45,017 bases of DNA, taken from assembly GCA_030649335.1 (NCBI GenBank), contig JAUSLL010000029.1, positions 1-45,017 of the forward strand, written 5' to 3'. The position numbers were made by a program, and so were the translations under genes. This stretch comes from Parvibaculum sp. (GTDB lineage Bacteria > Pseudomonadota > Alphaproteobacteria > Parvibaculales > Parvibaculaceae). Every line of letters starts with the position of its first letter. Within the stretch, counting starts at the first letter, position 1. The notes beneath the pieces are model-generated. The model was not told where the DNA came from and made no database searches. It saw nothing but the letters and a program-made list of their open reading frames with translations. This document shows positions 26,503 to 33,556 of the stretch, piece by piece.

Positions 26503-26976
26503 ATGACAAACCAAACCGCCCTTCCGCATGACCATGAGCATTGCATCGACAGCGCACTGACGCTGGCGCGCGAGCTGTGCACTGAGCGTGCGGTGAAGCT
26601 GACGCCGATCCGCGAAAAGGTGCTGGAAATCGTCTGGCGCAGCCATAAGCCGGTCGGTGCCTATGATGTGCTCGACACGCTGGCGCGCAGCCACAAGGCA
26701 GCACGGCCGCCGACCGTCTATCGCGCGCTCGACTTTCTGATGGCCGAGGGGCTGATCCACAAGATCGAATCGCTGAACGCCTATCTGGGATGCGGCGAGG
26801 CGGGTCATGCCCATGAAAGCCAGTTTTTGATTTGCCGCACTTGCGGCACGGCGGAAGAGATCGTCGATGGGGCGCTCGACGCGGCGCTTGATGCCGCAAC
26901 GAAACGCTCGGGCTTTGCGGTTGAGCGCAAGGTGGTTGAAATCGCAGGCAAGTGCCGCCGCTGTCAGATGGCATAA
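26503..26976 (+). CDS. zur: Zinc uptake regulator, Fur family
   Basis: Zur represses zinc uptake genes when zinc is plentiful. The 157-residue protein has a winged helix (about 30-90, with RPPTVYRALDFLMAEGLIHKI) and Fur-type metal sites. The structural zinc cysteines are C111, C114, C151 and C154. The sensing set H86, C97, H104 and E119 has nearly the spacing of E. coli Zur, which separates it from Fur and PerR. I choose ATG 26503; an in-frame ATG at 26485 lies inside the candidate operator. No Shine-Dalgarno precedes either. No znuABC genes are in the window. Confidence 0.92.
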   Translation: MTNQTALPHDHEHCIDSALTLARELCTERAVKLTPIREKVLEIVWRSHKPVGAYDVLDTLARSHKAARPPTVYRALDFLMAEGLIHKIESLNAYLGCGEAGHAHESQFLICRTCGTAEEIVDGALDAALDAATKRSGFAVERKVVEIAGKCRRCQMA

Positions 26977-27041
26977 CGGGCGAGTTGAACGGGGCGAGGC
27001 ATGCGCTAAGATTGCGCGGCATTTTTGGTCCAGGGGAATAC

Positions 27042-27425
27042 ATGGTTATTCATTTTCAGCGCATCTGTGTCGCCGTTGCGCTTTTCGTTCCTCTGGCGGG
27101 ATTTACAGCGGTTCAAGCCGCCGACACGCCCAAGGATATATATGCGCCCGGCACGCGGCAGGGACCGTTTGTTACAACCACACGCACGCTCGGCGATCTC
27201 GCCAAGGACGGCTATGAGATCCGTGGCAATCTCGGCACGGCACTCGTGTTGCAAAAGGCGGCGTCGATCTATTCCTGCGCCATTCCGCCCGACCCTGAGC
27301 ATTTATCCTATCGCGCTTATTTCGTTTGTTCCGCACTCGACGAGCAGCCTGTGAAAGATGGCAAAAGTGCGATGGAACCTGTGCGCGAGTTGCCGCGCCT
27401 CAAACTGGATAAACCGCAGCGCTGA
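27042..27425 (+). CDS. Secreted or periplasmic protein of unknown function
   Basis: The 127-residue protein (ATG 27042, AGGGGA upstream) starts with a clear signal peptide of about 27 residues, with hydrophobic core VAVALFVPLAGFTAV and probable cleavage after VQA. The mature part (~100 residues) has two cysteines that could form a disulfide (IYSCAIPP and YFVCSALD) and no metal or catalytic motif I recognise. A segment GYEIRGNLGTALVLQKAASIYSC suggests a small beta-rich domain. It lies downstream of zur by 65 bases, but no zinc-binding cluster supports a functional link. I do not recognise the family. Confidence 0.75.
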   Translation: MVIHFQRICVAVALFVPLAGFTAVQAADTPKDIYAPGTRQGPFVTTTRTLGDLAKDGYEIRGNLGTALVLQKAASIYSCAIPPDPEHLSYRAYFVCSALDEQPVKDGKSAMEPVRELPRLKLDKPQR

Positions 27426-27493
27426 TTTTTCCGCCGCGCGGACGACGACAGAAAATCGACAATAAAAAACCAACACAACATCGGGAGTGAATG

Positions 27494-28276
27494 ATGGCCT
27501 TCAAACCTTTTGATCTGAGTGGCAAAGTGGCGCTGGTGACAGGCGGCAACGGCGGCATCGGGCTTGGCATGGCCGACGCCATGGCGCAGGCAGGCGCGGC
27601 AGTCGCCATCTGGGGCACCAATGAAGAAAAGAACGCCAAGGCCGAAGCGCAGCTGAAAGCCCATGGCGTAAAGGTTTACACGCGCAAAGTGAATGTCGCT
27701 GACGAACAGCAGGTCATTGACGGTATCGGCGAAACGCTCAAAGCGCTTGGCCGCATCGACAGCGTGTTTGCCAATGCCGGTGTCGGCTTTGGTTCACCTT
27801 CCTTTACGGAAATGAAAACAGAAACCTATCGCAAGACACTCGCGGTCAATCTCGACGGCGTGTTCTTTACCTTGCGCGAAACCTGTAAGCACATTGTCGA
27901 ACGCTCCAAGAACGGCGACACGGGTGGCTCGCTCGTCGGCGTCGCGAGCCTTGCGGCCATTGAAGGTGCTGCACGCAATCAGGCTTATGCCGCGACCAAA
28001 GGTGCCGTCATCTCGATGATGAAATCCTGCGCGGTCGAGTTCGCTCGTTACGGCGTGCGCGCCAACTCGATCCTGCCGGGCTGGATCGCCACAGACATGA
28101 CGTCCAATGCGCAAGAGAGCACGGCGTTTTCGGAAAAAGTGATCCCACGCGTGCCCGCACGTCGCTGGGGGGAGCCCTGCGATTTCGGCGGCGTCGCGGT
28201 CTATCTCGCGTCGGACGCCTCGGCCTATCACTCCGGCGACACATTCGTGATTGATGGTGGTTACGCGATTTTCTGA
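27494..28276 (+). CDS. Short-chain dehydrogenase/reductase
   Basis: The 260-residue protein has the classical SDR layout: cofactor motif TGGNGGIG at 16-23, NAG near 94-96, catalytic S152, Y165 and K169 (YAATK), and the terminal substrate-loop region ending FVIDGGYAIF. It resembles glucose 1-dehydrogenase/FabG-like SDRs; the substrate cannot be assigned. Two adjacent ATGs (27491 and 27494) follow GGGAGTGA; I use the second. It is followed by a strong hairpin and then the TIGR02301 gene. Confidence 0.93.
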   Translation: MAFKPFDLSGKVALVTGGNGGIGLGMADAMAQAGAAVAIWGTNEEKNAKAEAQLKAHGVKVYTRKVNVADEQQVIDGIGETLKALGRIDSVFANAGVGFGSPSFTEMKTETYRKTLAVNLDGVFFTLRETCKHIVERSKNGDTGGSLVGVASLAAIEGAARNQAYAATKGAVISMMKSCAVEFARYGVRANSILPGWIATDMTSNAQESTAFSEKVIPRVPARRWGEPCDFGGVAVYLASDASAYHSGDTFVIDGGYAIF

Positions 28277-28297
28277 TCGGCGTAATCCGTGCATTGC

Positions 28298-28332
28298 CTT
28301 CCTTCCAGACCGGCAAAGCCGGCGGAAGGAAG
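28298..28332 (+). promoter_or_regulatory. Hairpin that includes the TIGR02301 ribosome binding site
   Basis: An outer 9-bp stem CTTCCTTCC (28298-28306) / GGAAGGAAG (28324-28332) encloses an inner 5-bp stem CCGGC/GCCGG around AAA. The right outer arm carries the Shine-Dalgarno GGAAGG used by ATG 28336. It may end SDR transcripts, hide the ribosome binding site, or be a dispersed repeat that happens to supply one. Confidence 0.5.
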
Positions 28333-28335
28333 TCG

Positions 28336-28767
28336 ATGCGAAGCGGAATGACACGCAAAATGTCCGGTTATGGGACTGGCGGGCTTGTCAGTGCCATCAT
28401 GGCGCTGGCGCTTGTGCTTGCCATTACGCTCGCGCCTGCGCCCGCCCGCGCCGACAAGCTCACCGACGGCATAGGACGGCTCTCTGAAATTCTCGGCGCG
28501 ATCCATCATTTGCGCGATATCTGCGGTGCGAATGACGGCCCGTTGTGGCGCAACAAGATGATCGACATGATCAATGTGGCCGAACTGGACGCTGCCCAAC
28601 GTCAGACCATGATCACGCATTTCAACGATGCTTTTTATCAGGCCCGCACGCGATACCCCATGTGTACGCGCGATGCGGCCAAGCGCGCCAACATGTTGTT
28701 TGACGAGGCCCATCAACTCGCCGCACGGCTGGCGGGAGCGGGTAACAGTGCCGCAGCCCATTTCTGA
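28336..28767 (+). CDS. TIGR02301 family periplasmic protein
   Basis: The 143-residue protein (ATG 28336) has an N-terminal hydrophobic signal segment (LVSAIMALALVLAITLAPAPARA). The mature part contains LTDGIGRLSEILGAIHHLRDICG and YQARTRYPMCTRDAAKRANMLFDEAHQLAARLA, which match the alphaproteobacterial TIGR02301 family of unknown function. Its two mature cysteines could form a disulfide. Helical content looks high. It follows an SDR gene and its ribosome binding site lies in a hairpin arm. The family is usually located near conserved housekeeping genes. Confidence 0.82.
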   Translation: MRSGMTRKMSGYGTGGLVSAIMALALVLAITLAPAPARADKLTDGIGRLSEILGAIHHLRDICGANDGPLWRNKMIDMINVAELDAAQRQTMITHFNDAFYQARTRYPMCTRDAAKRANMLFDEAHQLAARLAGAGNSAAAHF

Positions 28768-28803
28768 GAAAAGACCTTATTTTGCTGCGTTTTATGGGCA
28801 CAG

Positions 28804-28839
28804 TCCGGTTCAATTCGGGCCGGATCGTTAACCTTTTTT
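28804..28839 (+). terminator. Possible terminator after the TIGR02301 gene
   Basis: A short stem TCCGG/CCGGA (28804-28824) is followed nine bases later by a run of six T (28834-28839). The distance between stem and T-run is long, so this is a weak prediction. The rest of the gap 28768-28994 shows only a small CCCC/GGGG hairpin (28969-28980) ahead of the next start. Confidence 0.4.
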
Positions 28840-28994
28840 ATACGAAATGCGGGACTTTGCCTCGGCTTATGCTACAAAGATCATTGTGTAGGTATTTTTT
28901 GGGTAAGGCAGAACCACGCGTGGGTTTGCCCGCTGAACCCGCCCCCTGCATTGAGAACGAGTTTGTGACCCCTTTCGGGGATTAAGCAGAGGGC

Positions 28995-29297
28995 ATGATG
29001 GCCGATTTCGATATGCCGGGAGACCCGTCCGTGGACGTGATCGACGACGAGGGCCTCGACGGGCTTTCGCCGACCGAGACCGACCAGCGCCGCATGGCGC
29101 TCCAGAGCATTCTGGATGCCTGGGACGAAGCTCTGTCGGAAGGTGTCGACGCCGATATTCTGGCCAATACTGCGATCTTTGCCGCTCTGTCGGACATGGT
29201 CGAAGCCTATGGCGAAGAACCCGTCGCCGAAATGGCAGCCGGTCTTGCCGACCGCGTGCGTCAGGGCGAATTCACGCTCAACCGCGTGATGAACTAA
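28995..29297 (+). CDS. Small acidic protein, unknown function
   Basis: The 100-residue protein is strongly acidic. It starts MMADFDMPGDPSVDVIDDEGLDGLSP (disordered-looking) and continues into a helical region QRRMALQSILDAWDEALSEGVDADILANTAIFAALSDMVEAYGEEPVAEMAAGLADRVRQGEF. Codon use is like its neighbours and GAGGG precedes the paired ATGs, so it is a real gene. I do not recognise a named family. The helical half could be a protein-interaction module. It lies just upstream of the arsR promoter, on the same strand. Confidence 0.75.
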   Translation: MMADFDMPGDPSVDVIDDEGLDGLSPTETDQRRMALQSILDAWDEALSEGVDADILANTAIFAALSDMVEAYGEEPVAEMAAGLADRVRQGEFTLNRVMN

Positions 29298-29328
29298 CCC
29301 CTCATCTGAAATTTTTTTCATCTGCCGC

Positions 29329-29375
29329 TTGACAGGCGGTGATGTTTGGGTAAAAACTTAACCTCATGGTTAAGT
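29329..29375 (+). promoter_or_regulatory. arsR promoter with operator across the start codon
   Basis: A consensus -35 TTGACA (29329-29334) is followed after 16 bases by TAAAAA (29351-29356). This predicts transcription starting near 29363, at most a few bases before the ATG at 29366. The perfect palindrome ACTTAACCTCATGGTTAAGT (29356-29375, 8-bp arms) spans the start codon. A near copy lies over the GST promoter at 9225-9244. There is no Shine-Dalgarno. Confidence 0.7.
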
Positions 29376-29839
29376 ATAAAAACACCAATCTCGATCGCAC
29401 CTTCTCCGCTCTTGCCGATCCGACACGGCGGGCGCTGCTGGCCCAGCTCGACCGCGAGACAAGTCTGTCGGTGAGCGAACTTGCCGCTCCCTTCGCCATG
29501 TCGCTGCCGGCGGTCATGAAGCATCTCGACGTGTTGTCGGACGCCGGTCTCATCACGCGTGAAAAAATCGGTCGCAGCGTCAATTGCACGATTTCGCCCG
29601 AGCCAATGGCGCAGGCCATGGACTGGCTCAATCACTACCAACCCTACTGGACCGAAAAACTTGATCGTCTCACTGCATTTCTGGAGGAAGACCAATGTCC
29701 GCCAAGCCCGCCAAATCTACCGAACCTCAAGTCAAAAGTGATACCTTTGCCGAGGTCAAACCGAGCCTCACCATCAAGCGGCGCATCAAAGCCGACCCCG
29801 CCGCGGTCTTCGCCGCGTGGACGGACGCCGAAAAAATAA
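29366..29839 (+). CDS. ArsR-family transcriptional regulator with extended tail
   Basis: The first ~109 residues are a typical ArsR winged helix of the kind paired with SRPBCC genes: LADPTRRALLAQLDRE, then VSELAAPFAMSLPAVMKHLDVLSDAGLITREKIGR as the DNA-binding segment, then WLNHYQPYWTEKLDRLTAFLEE. It lacks the CVC metal box, so it is not an arsenic sensor. The frame then runs on for 48 residues of Pro/Ser-rich sequence that overlaps the next gene by 145 bases. That tail is probably a by-product of a lost stop. The regulator should bind the palindrome on its own start, and perhaps the GST site. Confidence 0.9.
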   Translation: MVKYKNTNLDRTFSALADPTRRALLAQLDRETSLSVSELAAPFAMSLPAVMKHLDVLSDAGLITREKIGRSVNCTISPEPMAQAMDWLNHYQPYWTEKLDRLTAFLEEDQCPPSPPNLPNLKSKVIPLPRSNRASPSSGASKPTPPRSSPRGRTPKK

Positions 29840-30177
29840 AACACTGGTGGGGGCCGGACGGCATGACAACCTTCCTCGCCGAAATCGAACCGCGCGTCGG
29901 TGGTCGCTTTCATCTCGCTATGAAAGGCACAGACGGCGAAGTGAACGACGCCAACGGTGTCTTCAAGGAATTCGTGCCCAACGAAAAATTCGTGATGAGT
30001 TGGTACTGGATCACGACACCTGAACGCGTGAGCCAGCTCTCCATCACGGTGAAAGCCGATGGCAACGAAACAATCCTGACACTGCTGCATGAGCAGTTTG
30101 CCGATGAAGCCGCACGCGACGGCCACAACAGGGGCTGGACACAGGCGCTCGACAAATTGGTGGCCTATTTCGCATGA
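29695..30177 (+). CDS. SRPBCC (AHSA1-type) domain protein
   Basis: The 160-residue protein has an AHSA1/START-like fold, a hydrophobic-cavity domain. Conserved blocks are LTIKRRIKADPAAVFAAWTDAEKIKHWWGPDG, EPRVGGRFHLAMKG and LTLLHEQFADEAARDGHNRGWTQALDKL. Such proteins often follow an ArsR gene; ligands are rarely known. The ATG at 29695 lies inside the extended arsR frame (+1), and the stop overlaps the next ATG (ATGA, 30174-30177). It is therefore the second gene of a tightly packed operon. Confidence 0.92.
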   Translation: MSAKPAKSTEPQVKSDTFAEVKPSLTIKRRIKADPAAVFAAWTDAEKIKHWWGPDGMTTFLAEIEPRVGGRFHLAMKGTDGEVNDANGVFKEFVPNEKFVMSWYWITTPERVSQLSITVKADGNETILTLLHEQFADEAARDGHNRGWTQALDKLVAYFA

Positions 30178-30368
30178 ACTCCCGCTCGCCCACGCCCGAT
30201 GATCTCGATTTTTGTCGCGGCGCCAGCGATATGGCGGACGCTGGCAAGTGGGCCACGTTGTTTACTCCCCTCCCCGACGACGTGGCCTCACTTGCCCGCA
30301 TATATGCGGAGATCCCCGTGCCGCGCGAAGTCTTCAATGCTGTTTTGAACAGAGCCGAAACTGTTTAG
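30174..30368 (+). CDS. 64-residue protein resembling a transglutaminase-like N-terminus
   Basis: The frame starts in ATGA overlap with the SRPBCC gene and ends 11 bases before the DUF899 ATG, so it fits the operon exactly. The segment DDLDFCRGASDMADAGKWATLFTPLPDDVASLARIY looks to me like the first ~45 residues of transglutaminase-core proteins, which usually read F(Y)xxxSxMTDPGxxAxLFDxLPxDIxxLxRI; the catalytic domain is absent. It could be a relic of a larger gene cut by deletion, or a small protein in its own right. The family match is from memory. Confidence 0.5.
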   Translation: MNSRSPTPDDLDFCRGASDMADAGKWATLFTPLPDDVASLARIYAEIPVPREVFNAVLNRAETV

Positions 30369-30379
30369 AGGAGATCTCG

Positions 30380-31135
30380 ATGGATCATGCAATTGTCTCA
30401 CGCGATAAATGGACCAAGGCGCGGGTTGCGCTTCTGGCACAGGAAAAAGAACTGACGCGAGCGCGGGATAAAGTTGCGGCTCAGCGTCTCGCGCTGCCCT
30501 GGGTGAAGATTGAAAAGGATTACACGTTCGACACACCTGCCGGACCGAAGTCGCTCGGTGATTTATTTGAGGGCCGCAGCCAGCTCATCCTCAAGCATTT
30601 TATGATGTGGCCGGGACGCAATGATGTTTGCACCGGCTGCGCCTTCGAGGTCGATCATGTCGGCGGGACGCTCGTTCACCTCAATAATCATGATGTGACC
30701 TATGTCGCCGTTGCCCGCGCACCGCTGGACGAGATCGAACCGGTCCGCAAGCGCATGGGTTGGGGGATCAATTGGGTGTCATCGTTCAAGAGCGATTTCA
30801 ACTATGATTTCCATGTCTCGTTCAAGCCCGACGAGATGGAAGCAGGTCCGGTGCTCTATAATTACCGGCCCGAACGGATGACGATGACAGACCTGTCAGG
30901 GCACAGTTCATTCTATCGCAACGAGGCGGGCGAGATTTTCCATACCTATTCCGCTTTTGGTCGCGGCGCGGAAGAAGTGCTCACCACTTATATGTATCTC
31001 GACATGGCCCCGCTGGGGCGCAACGAAGGCACCGCGAAAATGTCAGGCTGGGTGCGCCCGCATGACAAATATGCCGAAGGCGGCACGGTGGATGGTCGGG
31101 GGCAATATCATGCGCCGGACAAGTGCTGCGGGTAG
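30380..31135 (+). CDS. DUF899 (thioredoxin-like) family protein
   Basis: The 251-residue protein (ATG 30380, GAGGAG upstream) begins with a helical segment and then WVKIEKDYTFDTPAGPKSLGDLFEGRSQLILKHFMMWP. The following CTGCAFEVDHVGG holds a CxxC pair at the place where thioredoxin-like folds carry their active site. The C-terminal SGHSSFYRNEAGEIFHTYSAFGRGAEEVL is a DUF899 hallmark. Function is unknown; a redox role is plausible. It is the last gene of the arsR-SRPBCC operon and is followed by a pair of palindromes. Confidence 0.88.
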   Translation: MDHAIVSRDKWTKARVALLAQEKELTRARDKVAAQRLALPWVKIEKDYTFDTPAGPKSLGDLFEGRSQLILKHFMMWPGRNDVCTGCAFEVDHVGGTLVHLNNHDVTYVAVARAPLDEIEPVRKRMGWGINWVSSFKSDFNYDFHVSFKPDEMEAGPVLYNYRPERMTMTDLSGHSSFYRNEAGEIFHTYSAFGRGAEEVLTTYMYLDMAPLGRNEGTAKMSGWVRPHDKYAEGGTVDGRGQYHAPDKCCG

Positions 31136-31152
31136 CATAAACAAACTCAATC

Positions 31153-31235
31153 CGTCATGCGCGGGCTTGACCCGCGCATCCACGCCTTAGCTGCATAGCA
31201 AGACGTGGATGGCCGGATCCAGTCCGGCCATGACG
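31153..31235. repeat. Pair of inverted dispersed palindromes
   Basis: Two 32-base palindromes face each other: 31153-31184 (CGTCATG...CATCCACG, inner stem CGCGGG/CCCGCG) and 31204-31235 (CGTGGATG...CATGACG, inner stem GCCGGA/TCCGGC). The outer arms of one are the reverse complement of the other, so the whole block can also fold as one long hairpin. It separates the convergent DUF899 and ThDP-enzyme genes and may act as a bidirectional terminator. Confidence 0.75.
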
Positions 31236-31244
31236 ATCTATAAA

Positions 31245-32801
31245 TCAGAGCATCACTTCAATGAGACGCGGACCTTTGGCTTTCAACGCCGCCTGATAGG
31301 CGTCGGCGAATTCTTCGCATGTCGTCACGCGCACGCTTTCAACACCCATGCCCTGCCCCAGATGCACCCAGTTCAGTTCCGGATTGTGCAGATCGAGCAT
31401 GGAGAGCGCCTTGGGGCCCGGATTTTCGGCACCGACGCGCATCAGTTCGATGTTCAGGATCGCATAGGAATTATTGGCGAAGATGATGTTGACGACATCG
31501 AGCTTTTCGCGCGCCTGTGTCCAGAGCGATTGCAGCGTGTACATCGCGCCGCCGTCGCCGTGGAGGCAGACGACCTTGCGATCAGGGCAGGCAACGGCCG
31601 CACCTGTGGCAACAGGAAGCCCCATGCCGATGGCGCCGCCGGTGAGCGAAAGATGATCATGCGGCGCGGCGGTCGCGGTGGCGATGGCTGAGCCAAGGCC
31701 TGACGTTGCCGCTTCGTCGGAGATGATCGCGCCTTCAGGCAGGAAGCGCGCGATAATCGCGCCCGCTGTAAATTGATCGATCTTGCCCGTGGGCAGCGTG
31801 TCCACGAGCTTCTTCGGCGCTACATGGATCGGGTCCTTGGGTGCGCCGAGCGCATCGGCCAAAGCTTCGAGCGCCTGCACACCGTCTTCGTGACCTTGGG
31901 CAAGATAATGGATGGCCGCTGTTTCAGGTGTGCACCAGCTGGCTTTGCCGGGATAGGCAAAGAACGACACCGGCGGCTTGGTGCAAACAAGGATCAGCTC
32001 TTCAACTTCGGCAAAGGTCTCGACGATCTGTTCGGCGAAATAAGGAATGCGCTCGACCATGACGAGGCCTGCGCCTCGCTCAACCCGTGGCGCAAAGGTG
32101 TCGCACATGATGCGCGCGCCGGTGGCCGCTGCAATGCGCCCCGCCGCGACGAGGCCTCGGCGCTGCAGCGCCTTACCGCGAATGATGATGGCGGCCTTCT
32201 TGCCGGATTTGAGCGCCTTGGCCGTGATGTCTACGGCGGTTTGCGACACAGGCGCGGGACCGGTGATCGGCAAAGCATCGGCGGGGCCGTCGGAATCGAG
32301 CCATGCGGTATCGGCGGGCAGGATCAACGTTGCAATTTGTCCTGGTGCCTGCATGGATGCCTGCACAGCGCGGGCACCATCGGCGGCCACTGTCTTGGGG
32401 CTCGGGCTCGAATGGATCCAGCCGGAGACGGGGCTGGCGAAACCTTTGATGTCGGATGTCAGCGGCGCATCATATTGGGCGTGATAGGTCGCGTGATCGC
32501 CGACGATGTTCACAATCGGCGTCTGGGCGCGTTTGGCGTTGTGCAGATTGGCCAAACCGTTGGCGAGGCCGGGCCCCAGATGCAGCAATGTGCAGGCCGG
32601 CTTTTCGGCCATGCGGCCATAGCCGTCGGCCATGCCGGTGACGGCACCTTCAAAGAGACCGAGGATCGCGCGCATGCCATCGACCTTGTCGAGGGCAGCG
32701 ACGAAATGCATTTCCGATGTACCGGGGTTGGTGAAGCAGACCTCGACCTTGGACGCGACAAGGGTACGCACAAGGCTTTCTGCACCGTTCATATTGGACA
32801 T
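31245..32801 (-). CDS. ThDP-dependent enzyme, acetolactate synthase large-subunit-like
   Basis: The 518-residue protein (ATG 32801, GGGGAG upstream) is a thiamine-diphosphate enzyme. The N-terminal Pyr domain has the catalytic glutamate in LGLFEGAVTGMADGYGRM, and the C-terminal PP domain has the ThDP motif GDGGAMYTLQSLW ... FANNSYAIL. It resembles proteins annotated as acetolactate synthase large subunit, but no small subunit or ilv gene is near. Catabolic members such as benzoylformate decarboxylase share this layout, so true branched-chain synthesis is doubtful. It ends the acuI-fcs-lysE cluster and lies 92 bases after lysE. Confidence 0.85.
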   Translation of the reverse strand: MSNMNGAESLVRTLVASKVEVCFTNPGTSEMHFVAALDKVDGMRAILGLFEGAVTGMADGYGRMAEKPACTLLHLGPGLANGLANLHNAKRAQTPIVNIVGDHATYHAQYDAPLTSDIKGFASPVSGWIHSSPSPKTVAADGARAVQASMQAPGQIATLILPADTAWLDSDGPADALPITGPAPVSQTAVDITAKALKSGKKAAIIIRGKALQRRGLVAAGRIAAATGARIMCDTFAPRVERGAGLVMVERIPYFAEQIVETFAEVEELILVCTKPPVSFFAYPGKASWCTPETAAIHYLAQGHEDGVQALEALADALGAPKDPIHVAPKKLVDTLPTGKIDQFTAGAIIARFLPEGAIISDEAATSGLGSAIATATAAPHDHLSLTGGAIGMGLPVATGAAVACPDRKVVCLHGDGGAMYTLQSLWTQAREKLDVVNIIFANNSYAILNIELMRVGAENPGPKALSMLDLHNPELNWVHLGQGMGVESVRVTTCEEFADAYQAALKAKGPRLIEVML

Positions 32802-32893
32802 GGAAGTCTCCCCGGATTTTTTGGTCATTTTGAATTGGGATGGAGATTAGAGGGCGGACGGGCAAGGGACAAGGCGGGGGCGTAGAAAGACCC

Positions 32894-33535
32894 TCACTCA
32901 AACAACACGAACAATACCCGCATCAGCACCAGCACACCGAAAGCCACGATCAAGCAGCCGGAGATGCGGTTGATGATTTCCAGCAGATGGTCGGACATGC
33001 GCTGGCGGAAGAGGCTGACGAATTGCGACAGGCCGAACCACCAGAGCATTGAACCGGCAATGACAGCGCCCGTGAGAACCGCCGCATGGCCGATCCCCTG
33101 CCCCGCCGTCGAAAGCCCCGCAATGCCGCCGAAGATGGCGATGAAACCGAGCATGGTGGCCGGATTGGTGATTGTAAGCGCGAAAGTTGCCAGAAACACA
33201 CGCGCGGCGACACCCGTCACATTATCGACTTCGGCTTCTTCCAGATGCGGATGCGTCATCAGTGTACGAAAACCGAGAAACAGCAGAAACAATCCGCCGA
33301 TGCCTTGCAGCCAAAGCTCGTAACGCAGGAAGAAATCAATCGCCGCCGTCATGCTGAATGCAGCCATGGCGGCAAAGACACCGTCACCCAGCGCAGCGCC
33401 CGAACCAGAAATCAAACCGTTGAGTTTGCCGAAGCGCAATGTGCGGCGGATGACCACGAGATTGACCGGACCAATGGGGGCAGCGACCGCCAAACCGATC
33501 GCCACACCACTTGCGATTAACCCGATGTCGAACAT
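32894..33535 (-). CDS. LysE-family exporter
   Basis: The 213-residue protein has about six hydrophobic segments and the LysE/RhtB start GVAIGLAVAAPIGPVNLVVIRRTLRFG. The conserved GAALGDGVFAAMAAF and the central NPATMLGFIAIFGGIAGL are also family features. Such proteins export amino acids or related small molecules across the inner membrane. It is placed between fcs and the ThDP-enzyme gene on the minus strand, 21 bases after fcs, so it may export a compound linked to that cluster, but the substrate is unknown. Confidence 0.9.
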   Translation of the reverse strand: MFDIGLIASGVAIGLAVAAPIGPVNLVVIRRTLRFGKLNGLISGSGAALGDGVFAAMAAFSMTAAIDFFLRYELWLQGIGGLFLLFLGFRTLMTHPHLEEAEVDNVTGVAARVFLATFALTITNPATMLGFIAIFGGIAGLSTAGQGIGHAAVLTGAVIAGSMLWWFGLSQFVSLFRQRMSDHLLEIINRISGCLIVAFGVLVLMRVLFVLFE

Positions 33536-33556
33536 TCCGTGACTTCTACCTTCGTA

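Noticed and set aside
29356..29375. CtrA-type site (TTAA-N7-TTAA)
   Set aside because: The TTAA halves are 8 bases apart, not 7, and the full 8-bp arms are symmetric, which fits a dimeric repressor better. It is kept as an alternative in the finding.
31773..32885. 370-codon plus-strand open frame
   Set aside because: It is antisense to the ThDP enzyme gene; no recognisable domain and Arg/Gly/Cys-rich shadow composition.
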